From Bradyrhizobium sp. CB2312 (lineage in GTDB: Bacteria; Pseudomonadota; Alphaproteobacteria; Rhizobiales; Xanthobacteraceae), in NCBI RefSeq assembly GCF_029714425.1, contig NZ_CP121668.1, forward strand, positions 6,345,501 to 6,409,500: DNA of 64,000 bases, in the 5' to 3' direction. The notes under the pieces were generated by a model. That model worked only from the letters and a program-made list of their open reading frames with translations, was not told the origin of the DNA and did no database searches. Below are positions 26,347 to 34,972 of this stretch, in pieces (position 1 is the stretch's first letter; each line of letters starts with the position of its first letter). The position numbers and the translations under genes were made by a program.

Positions 26347-29253
26347 ATGTCAGGGATACTCGTCGGTGAATTGATCCTCTGGCTGATCGTCGCGATCATC
26401 GTGATCGTGGTCGGCGTCTACATCGTCAACTGGCTGTACCACCGCTCCTCCAAGGAAACCTCGTTCGTCCGCACCGGCTTCCTCGGCGAGCGTGTGGTGA
26501 TCAACGGCGGCGCCTTCGTGCTGCCGTTCATCCACGACTACACGCCGGTCAACATGAACGTGTTGCCGATGGGCATCGTACGTTCGAAGCAGGATGCTGT
26601 GATCACCCGCGATCGCATGCGCGTCGACATCGAGGCCGATTTCTATGTCCGGGTGCAGCCGACCCGGGAGGCCGTCTCGATCGCAGCGGCGACGCTCGGC
26701 CGCCGCACCATGGAGCCGGAGCAGCTGCACGCCCTGCTCGCCGGCAAGTTCATCTCGGCGATCCGTTCGGTCGCCTCCGAAATGACGATGGAGGAGATGC
26801 ATGAGCAGCGCGGCGACTATGTCGCACGCGTCAAGACCAATGCGGCAGAGGCGCTCGCGCAGAACGGACTCGAGCTGGAATCGGTCGCGATCACCGATCT
26901 CGACCAAACCGACCTCGAGTTCTTCAACCCCTCGAACCGCTTCGACGCCGAAGGCCTGACGCGCCTGATGGAGGATATCGAGGCGAAGCGCAAGCTGCGC
27001 AACGACATCGAGCAGGACTCGATGATCAAGATCCGCTCCCGCAACCTGGAAGCCGAGCGGCAGGCACTCGAGATCGAGCGCGAGAGCGAAACCGCGCGGC
27101 TGGAACAGGAGCGCGACATCGAAATGCGCCGCGCGCTTCAACGCACCGAAGTGGCCCGAGAGCGCGCGCTCCGCGAGACCGAGGCTGAGCAAGCGCAGAT
27201 CTCGGCGCGCGAGGCCATCGAGCGCGCCCGCATCGTCAACGACCAGGCGATCGCCGAGGCCCGCATCGCCTCCGAACGCGAGACCCGCCAGAAAGAGATC
27301 GAGCGGACCCGGACGATCGAGGAGAAGGAGCTGCTGGCCCGGGAGGAAATCGAGAAAACCCGGATCGCCAACCAGCGCTCGATCGACACGACCCGCATTG
27401 CCTCCGAGCGTGAGGTCCGCCAGCGCGAGATCGAGCGCATGCGCACGGTCGAGGAAGCCGAGATCGCCGCCCGCGAAGCCATCGAGAAGGCCCGCATCCA
27501 GCAGGATCGCGTCGTCACCGATGCCCGTATCGCCAATGAAGAGGAAACGCGGCGCCGTGAGATTGAGCGCACCCGCGCCGTCGACGAGGCCGAGATCGCC
27601 GCGCGCGAGGCCACCGAAAAGGCCCGCATCGCCCAGACGATGACGGTCAACGTCGAGCGCATCTCCTCGGATGAACGCACCCGCGCGCTGGAGATCCAGC
27701 AGGTGCGCACCATCCAGGAAGCCGAGATCGAGGCGCAGCGCGCAGTCGAGGCCGCCCGCATCGCCCGCGAGCGGACGCTGGCCGCAGAGCGCATTGCCGC
27801 CGAGCAGAACACCCGGCAGCTGGAGATCGAGCGCAACCAGACGCTGGACGTCGCCGGCATCACGGCGCGCGAAGCCACGGAAGCCAGCCGCATCGCGCAG
27901 GAGGAGCGCGTGCGTTCGCTCGAGATTGCCCGCAACCGCGCCGTCGAGGAAGCCGACATCGCCTCGCGCGAGGCGATCGAGGCGGCCCGCATCGCCCAGG
28001 AGAAGGCGGTCGCGGCCGAGCGTATCCAGGCCGACCGGGAGACCAGGGCGCTCGAGATCGAGCGGACCGGCACATTGGAGGCGGCCGAGCTGAAGCGGCG
28101 CGACGCCATCGAGCGCCAGCGCATCACGGTCGATCTGGCGCTCGAGGCGGAGCGCATCAACTCCTCCAAGAAGCGCGAGGTGCTCAACATCGAGCAGAAG
28201 AAGGCCGTCGAGATCGCGGACGAAGACCGCGTCATCGCCCTCTCCACCAAGCGCTCCGAACGCATCGACGCCGACCGGCAGGTCAAGCAGGCCGAGATCG
28301 TCGCGCGCAAGGAGGTCGAAACCACCGACGTCTCGCGCGAACAGGCGCTCGAGGCGGCCCGCATCGAGCGGCGGCGTGCGATCGAGCAGCTCGAGGTCGC
28401 CCGCGTCCAGTCGCTGCAGGAGGCCGAAATCGCCGCGCGCGAGGAGGTCGAGCGTGCCCGCATCGCCTCCGATCGCGGGCTGGACGAGGCCCGCGTCGGC
28501 CGCGAGCGCGAGCTGCGCAAGCTCGAGGTCAATCGCGAGAAGGATGTCGAGACGGTTCTGATGGAGAAGGCAATCGCCATCCATCAGAAATCGCTGGAGG
28601 AGTCGGCCGCGCGCGCCGCCGCGGAGGAGGCACGGATCCGTGCGACCGAAGCGGCCGAGCGCGTCGTCACCGCGCGCGAGAGCGAGATCGCCAAGCGCCG
28701 CAAGACTGTCGAGGTCCTGCTGGCCGAGAAACAGGCTGAGGAGACCAGGATCGCGGCCGAAGCCGAGCGTGTGCGCGCCGCTGTCGAGGCCGAGGCGCAG
28801 CGGATGCTCAATGAGGCCGAGAACGTGCTGACGGATCAGGCGCGCTACTCGCTGTTCCGCCGCAAGCTGCTCGACCGCATCGAGGGCATCGTGCGCGAGA
28901 GCGTCAAGCCGATGGAGAAAATCGAAGGCATCCGCATCCTCCAGGTCGACGGCCTCAACGGCAACGGACATGGCGGCGGCAACGGCGGCCGCAGCGCCAC
29001 CGACGAGGTGATCGACTCCGCCCTGCGCTACCGCGTCCAGGCGCCGCTGATCGATTCCATCCTGTCAGACATCGGCGTCGAAGGCGGCAGCCTGGCAAAA
29101 ATGCCCGGCCTGATCCGCGAGGCCCGCGACATGCAAGGCATCAAGGATGCCGCGCGTAAGGGTGGCGGTGGCGACAAGCCTGCGCCCTCCCCGCCCGCGG
29201 CTGAGGGCGGCGGCGAACCGCCGGCCGAGCGCGGTCCGCGGAAGAAGAGCTGA
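26347..29253 (+). CDS. SPFH/flotillin-like membrane protein with giant 11-residue-repeat coiled coil
   Basis: 968 residues from ATG 26347 (GGGAGAGAAAG upstream); the frame is open far upstream but only as a shadow of the preceding gene. Residues 7-30 are one membrane helix. Residues ~35-230 are an SPFH domain (VVINGGAFVLPFIHDY, then RVDIEADFYVRVQP). Residues ~273-726 are Glu/Arg-rich blocks of 44 residues, some of 33, each beginning like EIERTRTIEEAEIAAREAIE; multiples of 11 mean a hendecad coiled coil. A further helix and a Gly/Pro-rich tail follow. Flotillin relatives assemble large membrane rings or scaffolds; here it may organise the transporter and the hydroxylase, which is inference. 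Confidence 0.92.
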   Translation: MSGILVGELILWLIVAIIVIVVGVYIVNWLYHRSSKETSFVRTGFLGERVVINGGAFVLPFIHDYTPVNMNVLPMGIVRSKQDAVITRDRMRVDIEADFYVRVQPTREAVSIAAATLGRRTMEPEQLHALLAGKFISAIRSVASEMTMEEMHEQRGDYVARVKTNAAEALAQNGLELESVAITDLDQTDLEFFNPSNRFDAEGLTRLMEDIEAKRKLRNDIEQDSMIKIRSRNLEAERQALEIERESETARLEQERDIEMRRALQRTEVARERALRETEAEQAQISAREAIERARIVNDQAIAEARIASERETRQKEIERTRTIEEKELLAREEIEKTRIANQRSIDTTRIASEREVRQREIERMRTVEEAEIAAREAIEKARIQQDRVVTDARIANEEETRRREIERTRAVDEAEIAAREATEKARIAQTMTVNVERISSDERTRALEIQQVRTIQEAEIEAQRAVEAARIARERTLAAERIAAEQNTRQLEIERNQTLDVAGITAREATEASRIAQEERVRSLEIARNRAVEEADIASREAIEAARIAQEKAVAAERIQADRETRALEIERTGTLEAAELKRRDAIERQRITVDLALEAERINSSKKREVLNIEQKKAVEIADEDRVIALSTKRSERIDADRQVKQAEIVARKEVETTDVSREQALEAARIERRRAIEQLEVARVQSLQEAEIAAREEVERARIASDRGLDEARVGRERELRKLEVNREKDVETVLMEKAIAIHQKSLEESAARAAAEEARIRATEAAERVVTARESEIAKRRKTVEVLLAEKQAEETRIAAEAERVRAAVEAEAQRMLNEAENVLTDQARYSLFRRKLLDRIEGIVRESVKPMEKIEGIRILQVDGLNGNGHGGGNGGRSATDEVIDSALRYRVQAPLIDSILSDIGVEGGSLAKMPGLIREARDMQGIKDAARKGGGGDKPAPSPPAAEGGGEPPAERGPRKKS
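27163..28524 (+). repeat. 132-bp (44-codon) degenerate coding repeats
   Basis: About eleven consecutive units inside the SPFH gene: seven or eight of 132 bases, two of 99 bases (near 27823 and 28294) and one of 108 bases (near 28186). 132 and 99 are multiples of 33 bases, one 11-residue turn of the coiled coil; the 108-base unit carries three extra residues, a coiled-coil stammer. Confidence 0.8.
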
Positions 29254-29262
29254 GGTCGCGCC

Positions 29263-29700
29263 ATGGCCCGCGTCTACGTCTCCACCGTCGTCAATGCCCG
29301 CAACGACCGCGTCTGGGCGCGGGTGCGCGATTTCAATGGCATGCCGAACTGGCACCCGGCCATCGCCGAAAGCCGCATCGAGGGCGGCGAGCCCTCCGAC
29401 AAGATCGGCTGCGTCAGGGACTTTCGCCTCCGCAACGGCGATCGCATCCGCGAGAAGCTGCTCGGGCTCTCCGACTACGACATGTTCTGCACCTATTCGA
29501 TCCTGGAATCGCCGATGGGCGTCGAGAACTACGTCGCGACCCTGCGGCTCACGCCCGTCACCGATGGCGACCAGACCTTCATGGAATGGACCGCGGAATT
29601 CGACTGCGCGCCCGAACGCGAGACCGAGCTCGTCAACAATATCGGCGGCGGCGTGTTCCAGGGCGGCTTCGACGCGCTGAAGCGTGTGTTCGGAGGCTAG
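29263..29700 (+). CDS. SRPBCC (CoxG/polyketide-cyclase-like) protein, copy 1
   Basis: A 145-residue START-like helix-grip protein: VSTVVNARNDRVWARVRDFNGMPNWHP at the N-terminus is typical of the SRPBCC superfamily (ligand-binding cavity). It is a clear paralogue of the next gene (shared DFNG, WHPA, DKIGCVR, LSD, PVTDGD, F..A). In carbon monoxide dehydrogenase-type operons a SRPBCC protein, CoxG, helps attach the enzyme to the membrane. Its position before the hydroxylase subunits fits either that job or substrate binding. Confidence 0.88.
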   Translation: MARVYVSTVVNARNDRVWARVRDFNGMPNWHPAIAESRIEGGEPSDKIGCVRDFRLRNGDRIREKLLGLSDYDMFCTYSILESPMGVENYVATLRLTPVTDGDQTFMEWTAEFDCAPERETELVNNIGGGVFQGGFDALKRVFGG

Positions 29701-29702
29701 CC

Positions 29703-30146
29703 GTGCCGCATGTCGTCAAGAGCACGATTTTGAACGCGCCGACCGACGCGGTGTGGGACGTGCTGCGCGATTTCAACGGGCACGATCGCTGGCATCCGGC
29801 GGTCGCGACCTCCTCCATCGAACGCGCGCAGTCCGCCGACAAGATCGGCTGCGTCAGGCGGTTCAAGCTCAAGGACGGCTCCGAGCTGCGCGAACAGTTG
29901 CTGGCGCTGTCCGACCTCGAACAGACCTTCAGCTATTGCCTGCTCGATACGCCGATCCCGATGTTCAACTACGTCGCCCATGTCCGCCTGCTGCCCGTCA
30001 CCGACGGCGATCGCACCTTCTGGCACTGGGAGTCGCGGTTCACCACGAAGCCGGAGGATCGCGATCGCATCACCCACATGGTCGCCGAAGACATTTACCA
30101 GGCCGGTTTCGAAGCGATCCGCCGGCACATGAAGGAGGCCGCTTAA
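29703..30146 (+). CDS. SRPBCC (CoxG/polyketide-cyclase-like) protein, copy 2
   Basis: 147 residues from GTG 29703, two bases after the copy-1 stop; no ATG is in frame near the conserved start. It aligns with copy 1 end to end (LRDFNGHDRWHPA, DKIGCVRRFKL, RLLPVTDGDRTF) but has diverged strongly, so the duplication is old. The cavity-lining residues differ, and the two may form a heterodimer or bind different ligands. Confidence 0.88.
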   Translation: MPHVVKSTILNAPTDAVWDVLRDFNGHDRWHPAVATSSIERAQSADKIGCVRRFKLKDGSELREQLLALSDLEQTFSYCLLDTPIPMFNYVAHVRLLPVTDGDRTFWHWESRFTTKPEDRDRITHMVAEDIYQAGFEAIRRHMKEAA

Positions 30147-30149
30147 GCC

Positions 30150-30968
30150 ATGGCCGTGACGGTAAAGACCTTTGCGAATGCGAGCGAGGCGGCTGGGGTG
30201 CTGTCCTCGGACCGCAGCGCGCGCTATCTCGGCGGCGGCACGCTGGTGATGCGGGCGCTGAACGAGGGCGACGTCTCGATCTCGACGATCGTTCGCGCCA
30301 GCGACCAGGCGTTGAGCCGGATCGACGCTTCCGGCCCGCGCGTGACGCTGGGCGCCGGCGTCACCTTCGCGCGCGTCCTCGCCGAACGCGATCTCGCCTT
30401 CCTCCACGCTCCCGCCCGCTCGATCGGCGGCCCCGCCGTACGCAATATGGGGACCGTCGGCGGCAATCTATTCGCGCCAAGCCCCTACGGCGATTTCACC
30501 GTGGCGCTGCTCGCGCTCGACGCCACCGTCGCTGTCGCAGGCGGCTTCGGCGCGCGCGACATCCCGATCGAGGAGTTTCTGCAGGCGCGGGACCGGCAAG
30601 CCGGCACTCTGGTTCTCTCGGTCTCCTGCACCCGGCCGGCCAGCAGCGAGGCCTTCCGCTATCGCAAGATCGCGCGCATCAAGCCCAAAGGCGGCTCGGT
30701 GATCACGCTCGCCGCGCATCTGCCGATCTCTGGTGGCCGGATCGCGGGCGCCCGCATCGCGCTGGGCTCGATGGCGCCGACGCAGATCCGCGCCCGCGCC
30801 GCCGAGCGCGCACTGGAGGGCCGCTCGCTGGATGCCGCAACCATCGCGGCTGCCGCATCGGCGGCGAGCGAAGGAACATCGCCGTCGGACAACGCGCTCG
30901 GCAGCGCCTGGTACCGCCGCGAGATCGTCGGCGTGCATCTGCGGCGTCTGCTGTCGGGACAGGAATAG
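30150..30968 (+). CDS. Molybdenum hydroxylase medium subunit, FAD-binding (CoxM type)
   Basis: A 272-residue FAD subunit of the xanthine dehydrogenase/CoxM family: N-terminal AVTVKTFANASEAAGVL, the FAD motif RYLGGGTLVMRAL, and the second motif RSIGGPAVRNMGTVGGNL near residue 90-107. It takes electrons from the 2Fe-2S subunit encoded next. The order FAD, Fe-S, large subunit is the coxMSL order. Confidence 0.93.
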   Translation: MAVTVKTFANASEAAGVLSSDRSARYLGGGTLVMRALNEGDVSISTIVRASDQALSRIDASGPRVTLGAGVTFARVLAERDLAFLHAPARSIGGPAVRNMGTVGGNLFAPSPYGDFTVALLALDATVAVAGGFGARDIPIEEFLQARDRQAGTLVLSVSCTRPASSEAFRYRKIARIKPKGGSVITLAAHLPISGGRIAGARIALGSMAPTQIRARAAERALEGRSLDAATIAAAASAASEGTSPSDNALGSAWYRREIVGVHLRRLLSGQE

Positions 30969-30974
30969 ATCGCC

Positions 30975-31451
30975 ATGTCGAAGATCCCCCTGCAATTTCG
31001 CCACAACGGCCGCGACGTCGCGATCTTCGTCGACGGTGGCACCAATCTCCTCGTGGCACTTCGCGAGCTGATCGGCGACATGACGCCGAAATTCGGCTGC
31101 GGCCAGGGCGGCTGCGGCACTTGCAGCGTGCTGATCGACGGCGAGCTGCACCTGTCCTGCCTGACGCTCGCCGAGACGGTCGCCGGCCGCTCGATCGAGA
31201 CGCTCGACGGCATGAAGCAGGGCCCGAACCTGCATCCGCTGCAGCGCGCCTTCGCCGACCATTTTGCCGCCCAGTGCGGTTATTGCACGCCGGGCATGCT
31301 GATGGCGGCAAAAGCCCTGCTCGACCGCACCCCCTCGCCCAGCCGCGACGAGGTCGTCGAGGCGATCTCCGGCAACATCTGCCGCTGCACCGGCTACGAG
31401 CCGATCATCAATGCCATCCTCGCCGCCGCGGGCGGCCGGGTCAGCGCCTAA
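30975..31451 (+). CDS. Molybdenum hydroxylase small subunit, two 2Fe-2S clusters (CoxS type)
   Basis: A 158-residue protein with both clusters: the plant-type site CGQGGCGTCSV...C in the N-terminal half and the helical site CGYCTPGM...CRCTGYEPI in the C-terminal half. It relays electrons from the molybdenum site to FAD. It starts six bases after the FAD subunit. Confidence 0.95.
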   Translation: MSKIPLQFRHNGRDVAIFVDGGTNLLVALRELIGDMTPKFGCGQGGCGTCSVLIDGELHLSCLTLAETVAGRSIETLDGMKQGPNLHPLQRAFADHFAAQCGYCTPGMLMAAKALLDRTPSPSRDEVVEAISGNICRCTGYEPIINAILAAAGGRVSA

Positions 31452-31463
31452 GGGAACGCGACC

Positions 31464-33056
31464 ATGCTGGAACTGCGCAAGGACATCTTCGCCGACGAGC
31501 GCGACGATAATCTCAAGGAGATCGGCAAGGGCACCCAGCGCCAGGACATGCTCGGCCACGTCACGGGCACCTCGAGCTATTTCAATGACCACAAGCTGCA
31601 GGGCATGCTGCACCTGAAGGTCGTGCGCTCGACACATCCGCATGCAAGGCTGCGCCGCATCGACACCACGGAGGCCGAGCGGTCGGCCGGCGTGCGCCGC
31701 ATCATTCGCGGGGCCGATGTGCCGGTCAATCTGAACACGCTCCTCAGCCTGATCAACTTCGGCAAGGACGACGAGCCGTCGCTGGCCGTCGACAAGGTCC
31801 GCTACAAGGGCGAGCCGATCGTCGCCATCGTCGCCGACAGCGAGCGCGAGGCGTTCGAGGCGGTCGCCAAGGTCAAGGTCGACTACGAACCGCTGCCGTC
31901 GGTGTTCGACGTCGAGGATGCACTGAAACCCGGTGCGCCCGTGGTCAACGAGACCTATCCCAAGAACACCTTTACCTATCACGACGTTTACGACCACCAG
32001 AAGCTGCGCTTTGGCGATGCCGATGCGGCGCTCGCGACCGCCGACCACGTGCTCGAGCAGCGCTACCAGATGTCGCCGATCGAGCACGCGCCGACCGAGA
32101 CCAACGGCGCGATCGCCGCGCCCGACACCAACGGCCGCTACGTCGTCTACACCTCGACCCAGGCGCTGTTCTTCTCGGTCGACACCTGCGCCAAGATCCT
32201 GGACGTGCCCTCCAACACCTTCCACTTCATCGGCGGCACCGTCGGCGGCGGCTTCGGCGGCAAGGTGGACACCTTGACCGAGCCGCTCGCGATCCTCGGC
32301 GCCATGCTGACGGGGCGCCCCGTCCGCTACGTGTTCGGCCGCGAGGAGGAGATGCAATACGGCCCGCCGCGCGGAGCCGAGCGCATCTACATCAAGGACG
32401 GCGTGATGCGCGACGGCCGCATCGTCGCGCGCAAGATCCGCGCCTATTTCGACAGCGGCGCCTATACGCGGCTGTCGAGCTATGCCGCGGTGAAATGCGC
32501 CGCGCATCTGCCGGGTCCGTATACGATCCCTAACGTCCATGGCGACGTCTATTGCGTCTTCACCAACCGCACGCCGGCCACCGCCATGCGCGGCTTCGGC
32601 GTCACCGCGATGGACTTCGCCATCGAGTGCCAGATGGACAAGCTGGCGAACCTCGTCGGCATGGACCCGATGGAGTTCCGCATCCTCAACGCCTACCGCG
32701 ACGGCGACATGAAGGCCCACCGGCGCGAGGCCAAGAACACCGCCTTGATCGAGTGCGTGCAGGTCGCCGCGGAAAAAGCCAAATGGCCGATCCGCGAGGA
32801 GTTCAAGCGGGCCTCCTCGCGCAAGGACGGTGGCGGCAGCCGCGCCGTGATCCCGCCTACGCCGACGGATTCGCGCAGCCGGCCGGCCGCGCCAGTCCAG
32901 CAGCGCACCAGCTATGACCGGCTCCCGCCCACCGTCACCCGCGAACCGCCGCGCGAGCCGCCACCACCAACTCCGCCGGCCCCCTCGCCACGGCCCACCG
33001 CGCCTTCGCATGGCGCGACTCGTTTCTCCTCCGTCTTCGGCACCAGGAGACGCTAA
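31464..33056 (+). CDS. Molybdenum hydroxylase large subunit, N-terminal half (split gene)
   Basis: 530 residues. The first ~450 match the N-terminal and first molybdopterin-binding parts of xanthine dehydrogenase/CoxL large subunits: IGKGTQRQDMLGHVTG, VRYKGEPIVAIVADS, GGTVGGGFGGK (~258-268) and the active-site loop TAMRGFGVTAM (~374-384). RGFG is the purine/aldehyde type; the CO dehydrogenase cysteine loop is absent. From ~455 the family similarity stops and a Pro/Arg/Ser-rich tail (PPREPPPPTPPAPSPRP) ends the protein. The rest of the subunit is in the next gene, in another frame. Confidence 0.92.
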   Translation: MLELRKDIFADERDDNLKEIGKGTQRQDMLGHVTGTSSYFNDHKLQGMLHLKVVRSTHPHARLRRIDTTEAERSAGVRRIIRGADVPVNLNTLLSLINFGKDDEPSLAVDKVRYKGEPIVAIVADSEREAFEAVAKVKVDYEPLPSVFDVEDALKPGAPVVNETYPKNTFTYHDVYDHQKLRFGDADAALATADHVLEQRYQMSPIEHAPTETNGAIAAPDTNGRYVVYTSTQALFFSVDTCAKILDVPSNTFHFIGGTVGGGFGGKVDTLTEPLAILGAMLTGRPVRYVFGREEEMQYGPPRGAERIYIKDGVMRDGRIVARKIRAYFDSGAYTRLSSYAAVKCAAHLPGPYTIPNVHGDVYCVFTNRTPATAMRGFGVTAMDFAIECQMDKLANLVGMDPMEFRILNAYRDGDMKAHRREAKNTALIECVQVAAEKAKWPIREEFKRASSRKDGGGSRAVIPPTPTDSRSRPAAPVQQRTSYDRLPPTVTREPPREPPPPTPPAPSPRPTAPSHGATRFSSVFGTRRR

Positions 33057-33057
33057 G

Positions 33058-34080
33058 ATGACCCGGCATCGCGGACGCGGCATGGCGTCGATCAATTATC
33101 CCATCGGCATGAATCTCGGCGGCGACCCCAGCCAGGCGCTGGTGCATTCCAATCCCAGCGGCAAGTTCACAGTGGCGCTGTCGTCGATCGATCTTGGGCA
33201 GGGCATGAAATCGGTGACGCGGCAGATCTGCGCGGAGACACTGGGCGTGCCGGTCGAGGACGTCTATGTCGACACCGCCGATTCCGACACCGGTCCGCAC
33301 TGCATGGGCTCGTTCGCCTCACGCGGCACCCACCGTGTCGGCAATGCGGTGATGGCCGCCGCCCGCGAGGCGCGCGGCGTGATGATGGAAGCGGCGGCCG
33401 AGGAGCTCGAGGTCAACGCCGCCGATCTCGACACCGACGGCCGTGGCAACATCCACGTCAAGGGTGCGCCGCATCGCTCGATCTCGACCAAGGATGTCGC
33501 GATTGCCGCCCAGTTCAAGCAGGGCAAGACCATCTCCGGTCGCGGCATCTTTCTCGTGCCGCTGTCCGACGTCGATCCCGAAACGGGCGAGATGTCGCCG
33601 GCGACCTGCTACGCCCACGCCTGCCTCGTCGCTGAAGTCGAGGTCGACGACGAGACCGGCGAGGTTGCGATGGTCCGCATGGACTCGGCCTATGAGCTCG
33701 GCCGCGCCCTGAACCCGCGCCTGGTGGAGCAGCAGCTGGTTGGTGGCGCCTGGATGGGTGTCAGTCACGCGCTCTACGAGACGCCCGAGCCCTATTACCC
33801 CGAACCGGTTCACGGGCCCCGCGACTTCGTCGAATATCTGATGCCTGGCCCGGGCGACATCTGTCCGCACGACATCGCCGTGCTGGAACGCCCCGCGCCC
33901 GACGGCCCCTTCGGTGCCAAGGGCCCCGGCGAGATGTGTGCCAACCCGGTGCTGCCGGCCGTCGCGAATGCGATCTTCAACGCCGTCGGCGTACGCATCG
34001 ACGATCTGCCGATCACGCCGGAAAAGGTGCTGCGGGCGATCAAAGCCCAAGGCGGCGCGCGGCCGCAGGCACGGCGCTGA
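33058..34080 (+). CDS. Molybdenum hydroxylase large subunit, C-terminal half (split gene)
   Basis: 340 residues from ATG 33058, one base after the stop of the N-terminal half and in a different frame. It contains the second molybdopterin-binding part: GMASINYPIGMNLGG, DLGQGMKSVTRQI, MGSFASRGTHRVGNAV, and the motif with the catalytic Glu, GPFGAKGPGEMCANP near residue 290. A usual large subunit is one chain of 750-800 residues; here the two chains add up to that plus a linker. Both halves keep their key motifs, so this is a working split and not decay. Confidence 0.92.
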   Translation: MTRHRGRGMASINYPIGMNLGGDPSQALVHSNPSGKFTVALSSIDLGQGMKSVTRQICAETLGVPVEDVYVDTADSDTGPHCMGSFASRGTHRVGNAVMAAAREARGVMMEAAAEELEVNAADLDTDGRGNIHVKGAPHRSISTKDVAIAAQFKQGKTISGRGIFLVPLSDVDPETGEMSPATCYAHACLVAEVEVDDETGEVAMVRMDSAYELGRALNPRLVEQQLVGGAWMGVSHALYETPEPYYPEPVHGPRDFVEYLMPGPGDICPHDIAVLERPAPDGPFGAKGPGEMCANPVLPAVANAIFNAVGVRIDDLPITPEKVLRAIKAQGGARPQARR

Positions 34081-34090
34081 GGGAGACACC

Positions 34091-34972
34091 GTGGCCGTTC
34101 GCAGCAACATCGTCGGCATCGACACCCCGGAGGCGCTGGAGAAGGCGCTACGGGCGGCCTATTACCTCGCCGACGAGGGGCTCGCGACCGCCGCTTATCT
34201 CGGGCTCGCCCTCGGCAAGCCGCTGCTGCTGGAAGGCGCGCCCGGTGTCGGCAAGACAGAAGCGGCGAAAGCCATCGCTGCCGTGCTCGGCCGGCAATTG
34301 ATCCGCCTGCAGTGCTATGAGGGCATCGACGCATCTGCCGCGCTCTACGAATGGAACTACCCGCGCCAGATGCTCGCGATCCGCCAGGCGGGCGACGACA
34401 GCATCGACATCTACGGGGAAACCTTCCTGATCGAGCGACCGATGCTGGCAGCGCTGCGCGCGCCTGATTCCACCGTGCTCTTGATCGACGAAATCGACCG
34501 TGCCGACCAGGAGTTCGAGGCATTCCTGCTGGAATTCCTCTCCGACTTCCAGATATCCATTCCCGAGCGCGGCACGGTCCGCGCCGCGGAGCGGCCGGTC
34601 GTCGTGCTCACCTCGAACCGGACGCGCGATCTACACGAAGCCCTGCGGCGCCGCTGTGTCTACCACTGGATCGACTATCCCACCGCCGAGCGGGAGGCGC
34701 GGATCATCATGATGCGCGCGTCCAGCGTCGCCGATGCCACAGCCCGGGCCGTCGTTGCGGCCGTCGAGAAATTGCGGCGAGAACCGCTGAGCAAGGCGCC
34801 TGGCATCGCCGAAGCCGTCGATTGGGCCGAGGCCGCAACGCTCCTCCATAAAGGTGGCGCGCGCTGGCCCGATGCCTTCAAGCGTTCGATCGGCGTCGCG
34901 CTCAAGGACGAGGAGGACCTGCACTTCATCGCGCCCCGGCTCGATGCGATGCTCGCGGAGGCAACCGCATGA
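34091..34972 (+). CDS. MoxR-family AAA+ ATPase (CoxD-like)
   Basis: 293 residues from GTG 34091 (GGGAGA upstream). AAA+ motifs: Walker A LEGAPGVGKTEAAK (~48-61), Walker B VLLIDEIDRAD (~126-136), sensor region VVVLTSNRTRDLHEALRRRC. CoxD-type MoxR proteins act with a VWA protein to mature the metal centre of molybdenum hydroxylases. The next gene is that VWA partner, overlapping by four bases. Confidence 0.93.
   Translation: MAVRSNIVGIDTPEALEKALRAAYYLADEGLATAAYLGLALGKPLLLEGAPGVGKTEAAKAIAAVLGRQLIRLQCYEGIDASAALYEWNYPRQMLAIRQAGDDSIDIYGETFLIERPMLAALRAPDSTVLLIDEIDRADQEFEAFLLEFLSDFQISIPERGTVRAAERPVVVLTSNRTRDLHEALRRRCVYHWIDYPTAEREARIIMMRASSVADATARAVVAAVEKLRREPLSKAPGIAEAVDWAEAATLLHKGGARWPDAFKRSIGVALKDEEDLHFIAPRLDAMLAEATA

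Noticed and set aside
27163..28524. CRISPR-like or mobile repeats
   Set aside because: The 132-base repeats are in frame, degenerate and protein-coding with no spacers; they are coiled-coil units.
26350..28971. 873-codon open frame antisense to the SPFH gene
   Set aside because: It mirrors the Glu/Arg-rich repeat codons (GAG/CGC read backwards give Leu/Ala/Asp), has no ribosome site or known domain, and arises from the repeat composition.
30468..33095. 875-codon open frame antisense to the hydroxylase subunits
   Set aside because: High-GC codon bias gives long antisense frames; the composition (Asp/Arg/His/Val-rich) and absence of motifs mark it as a shadow of the coxM/coxS/coxL-like genes.
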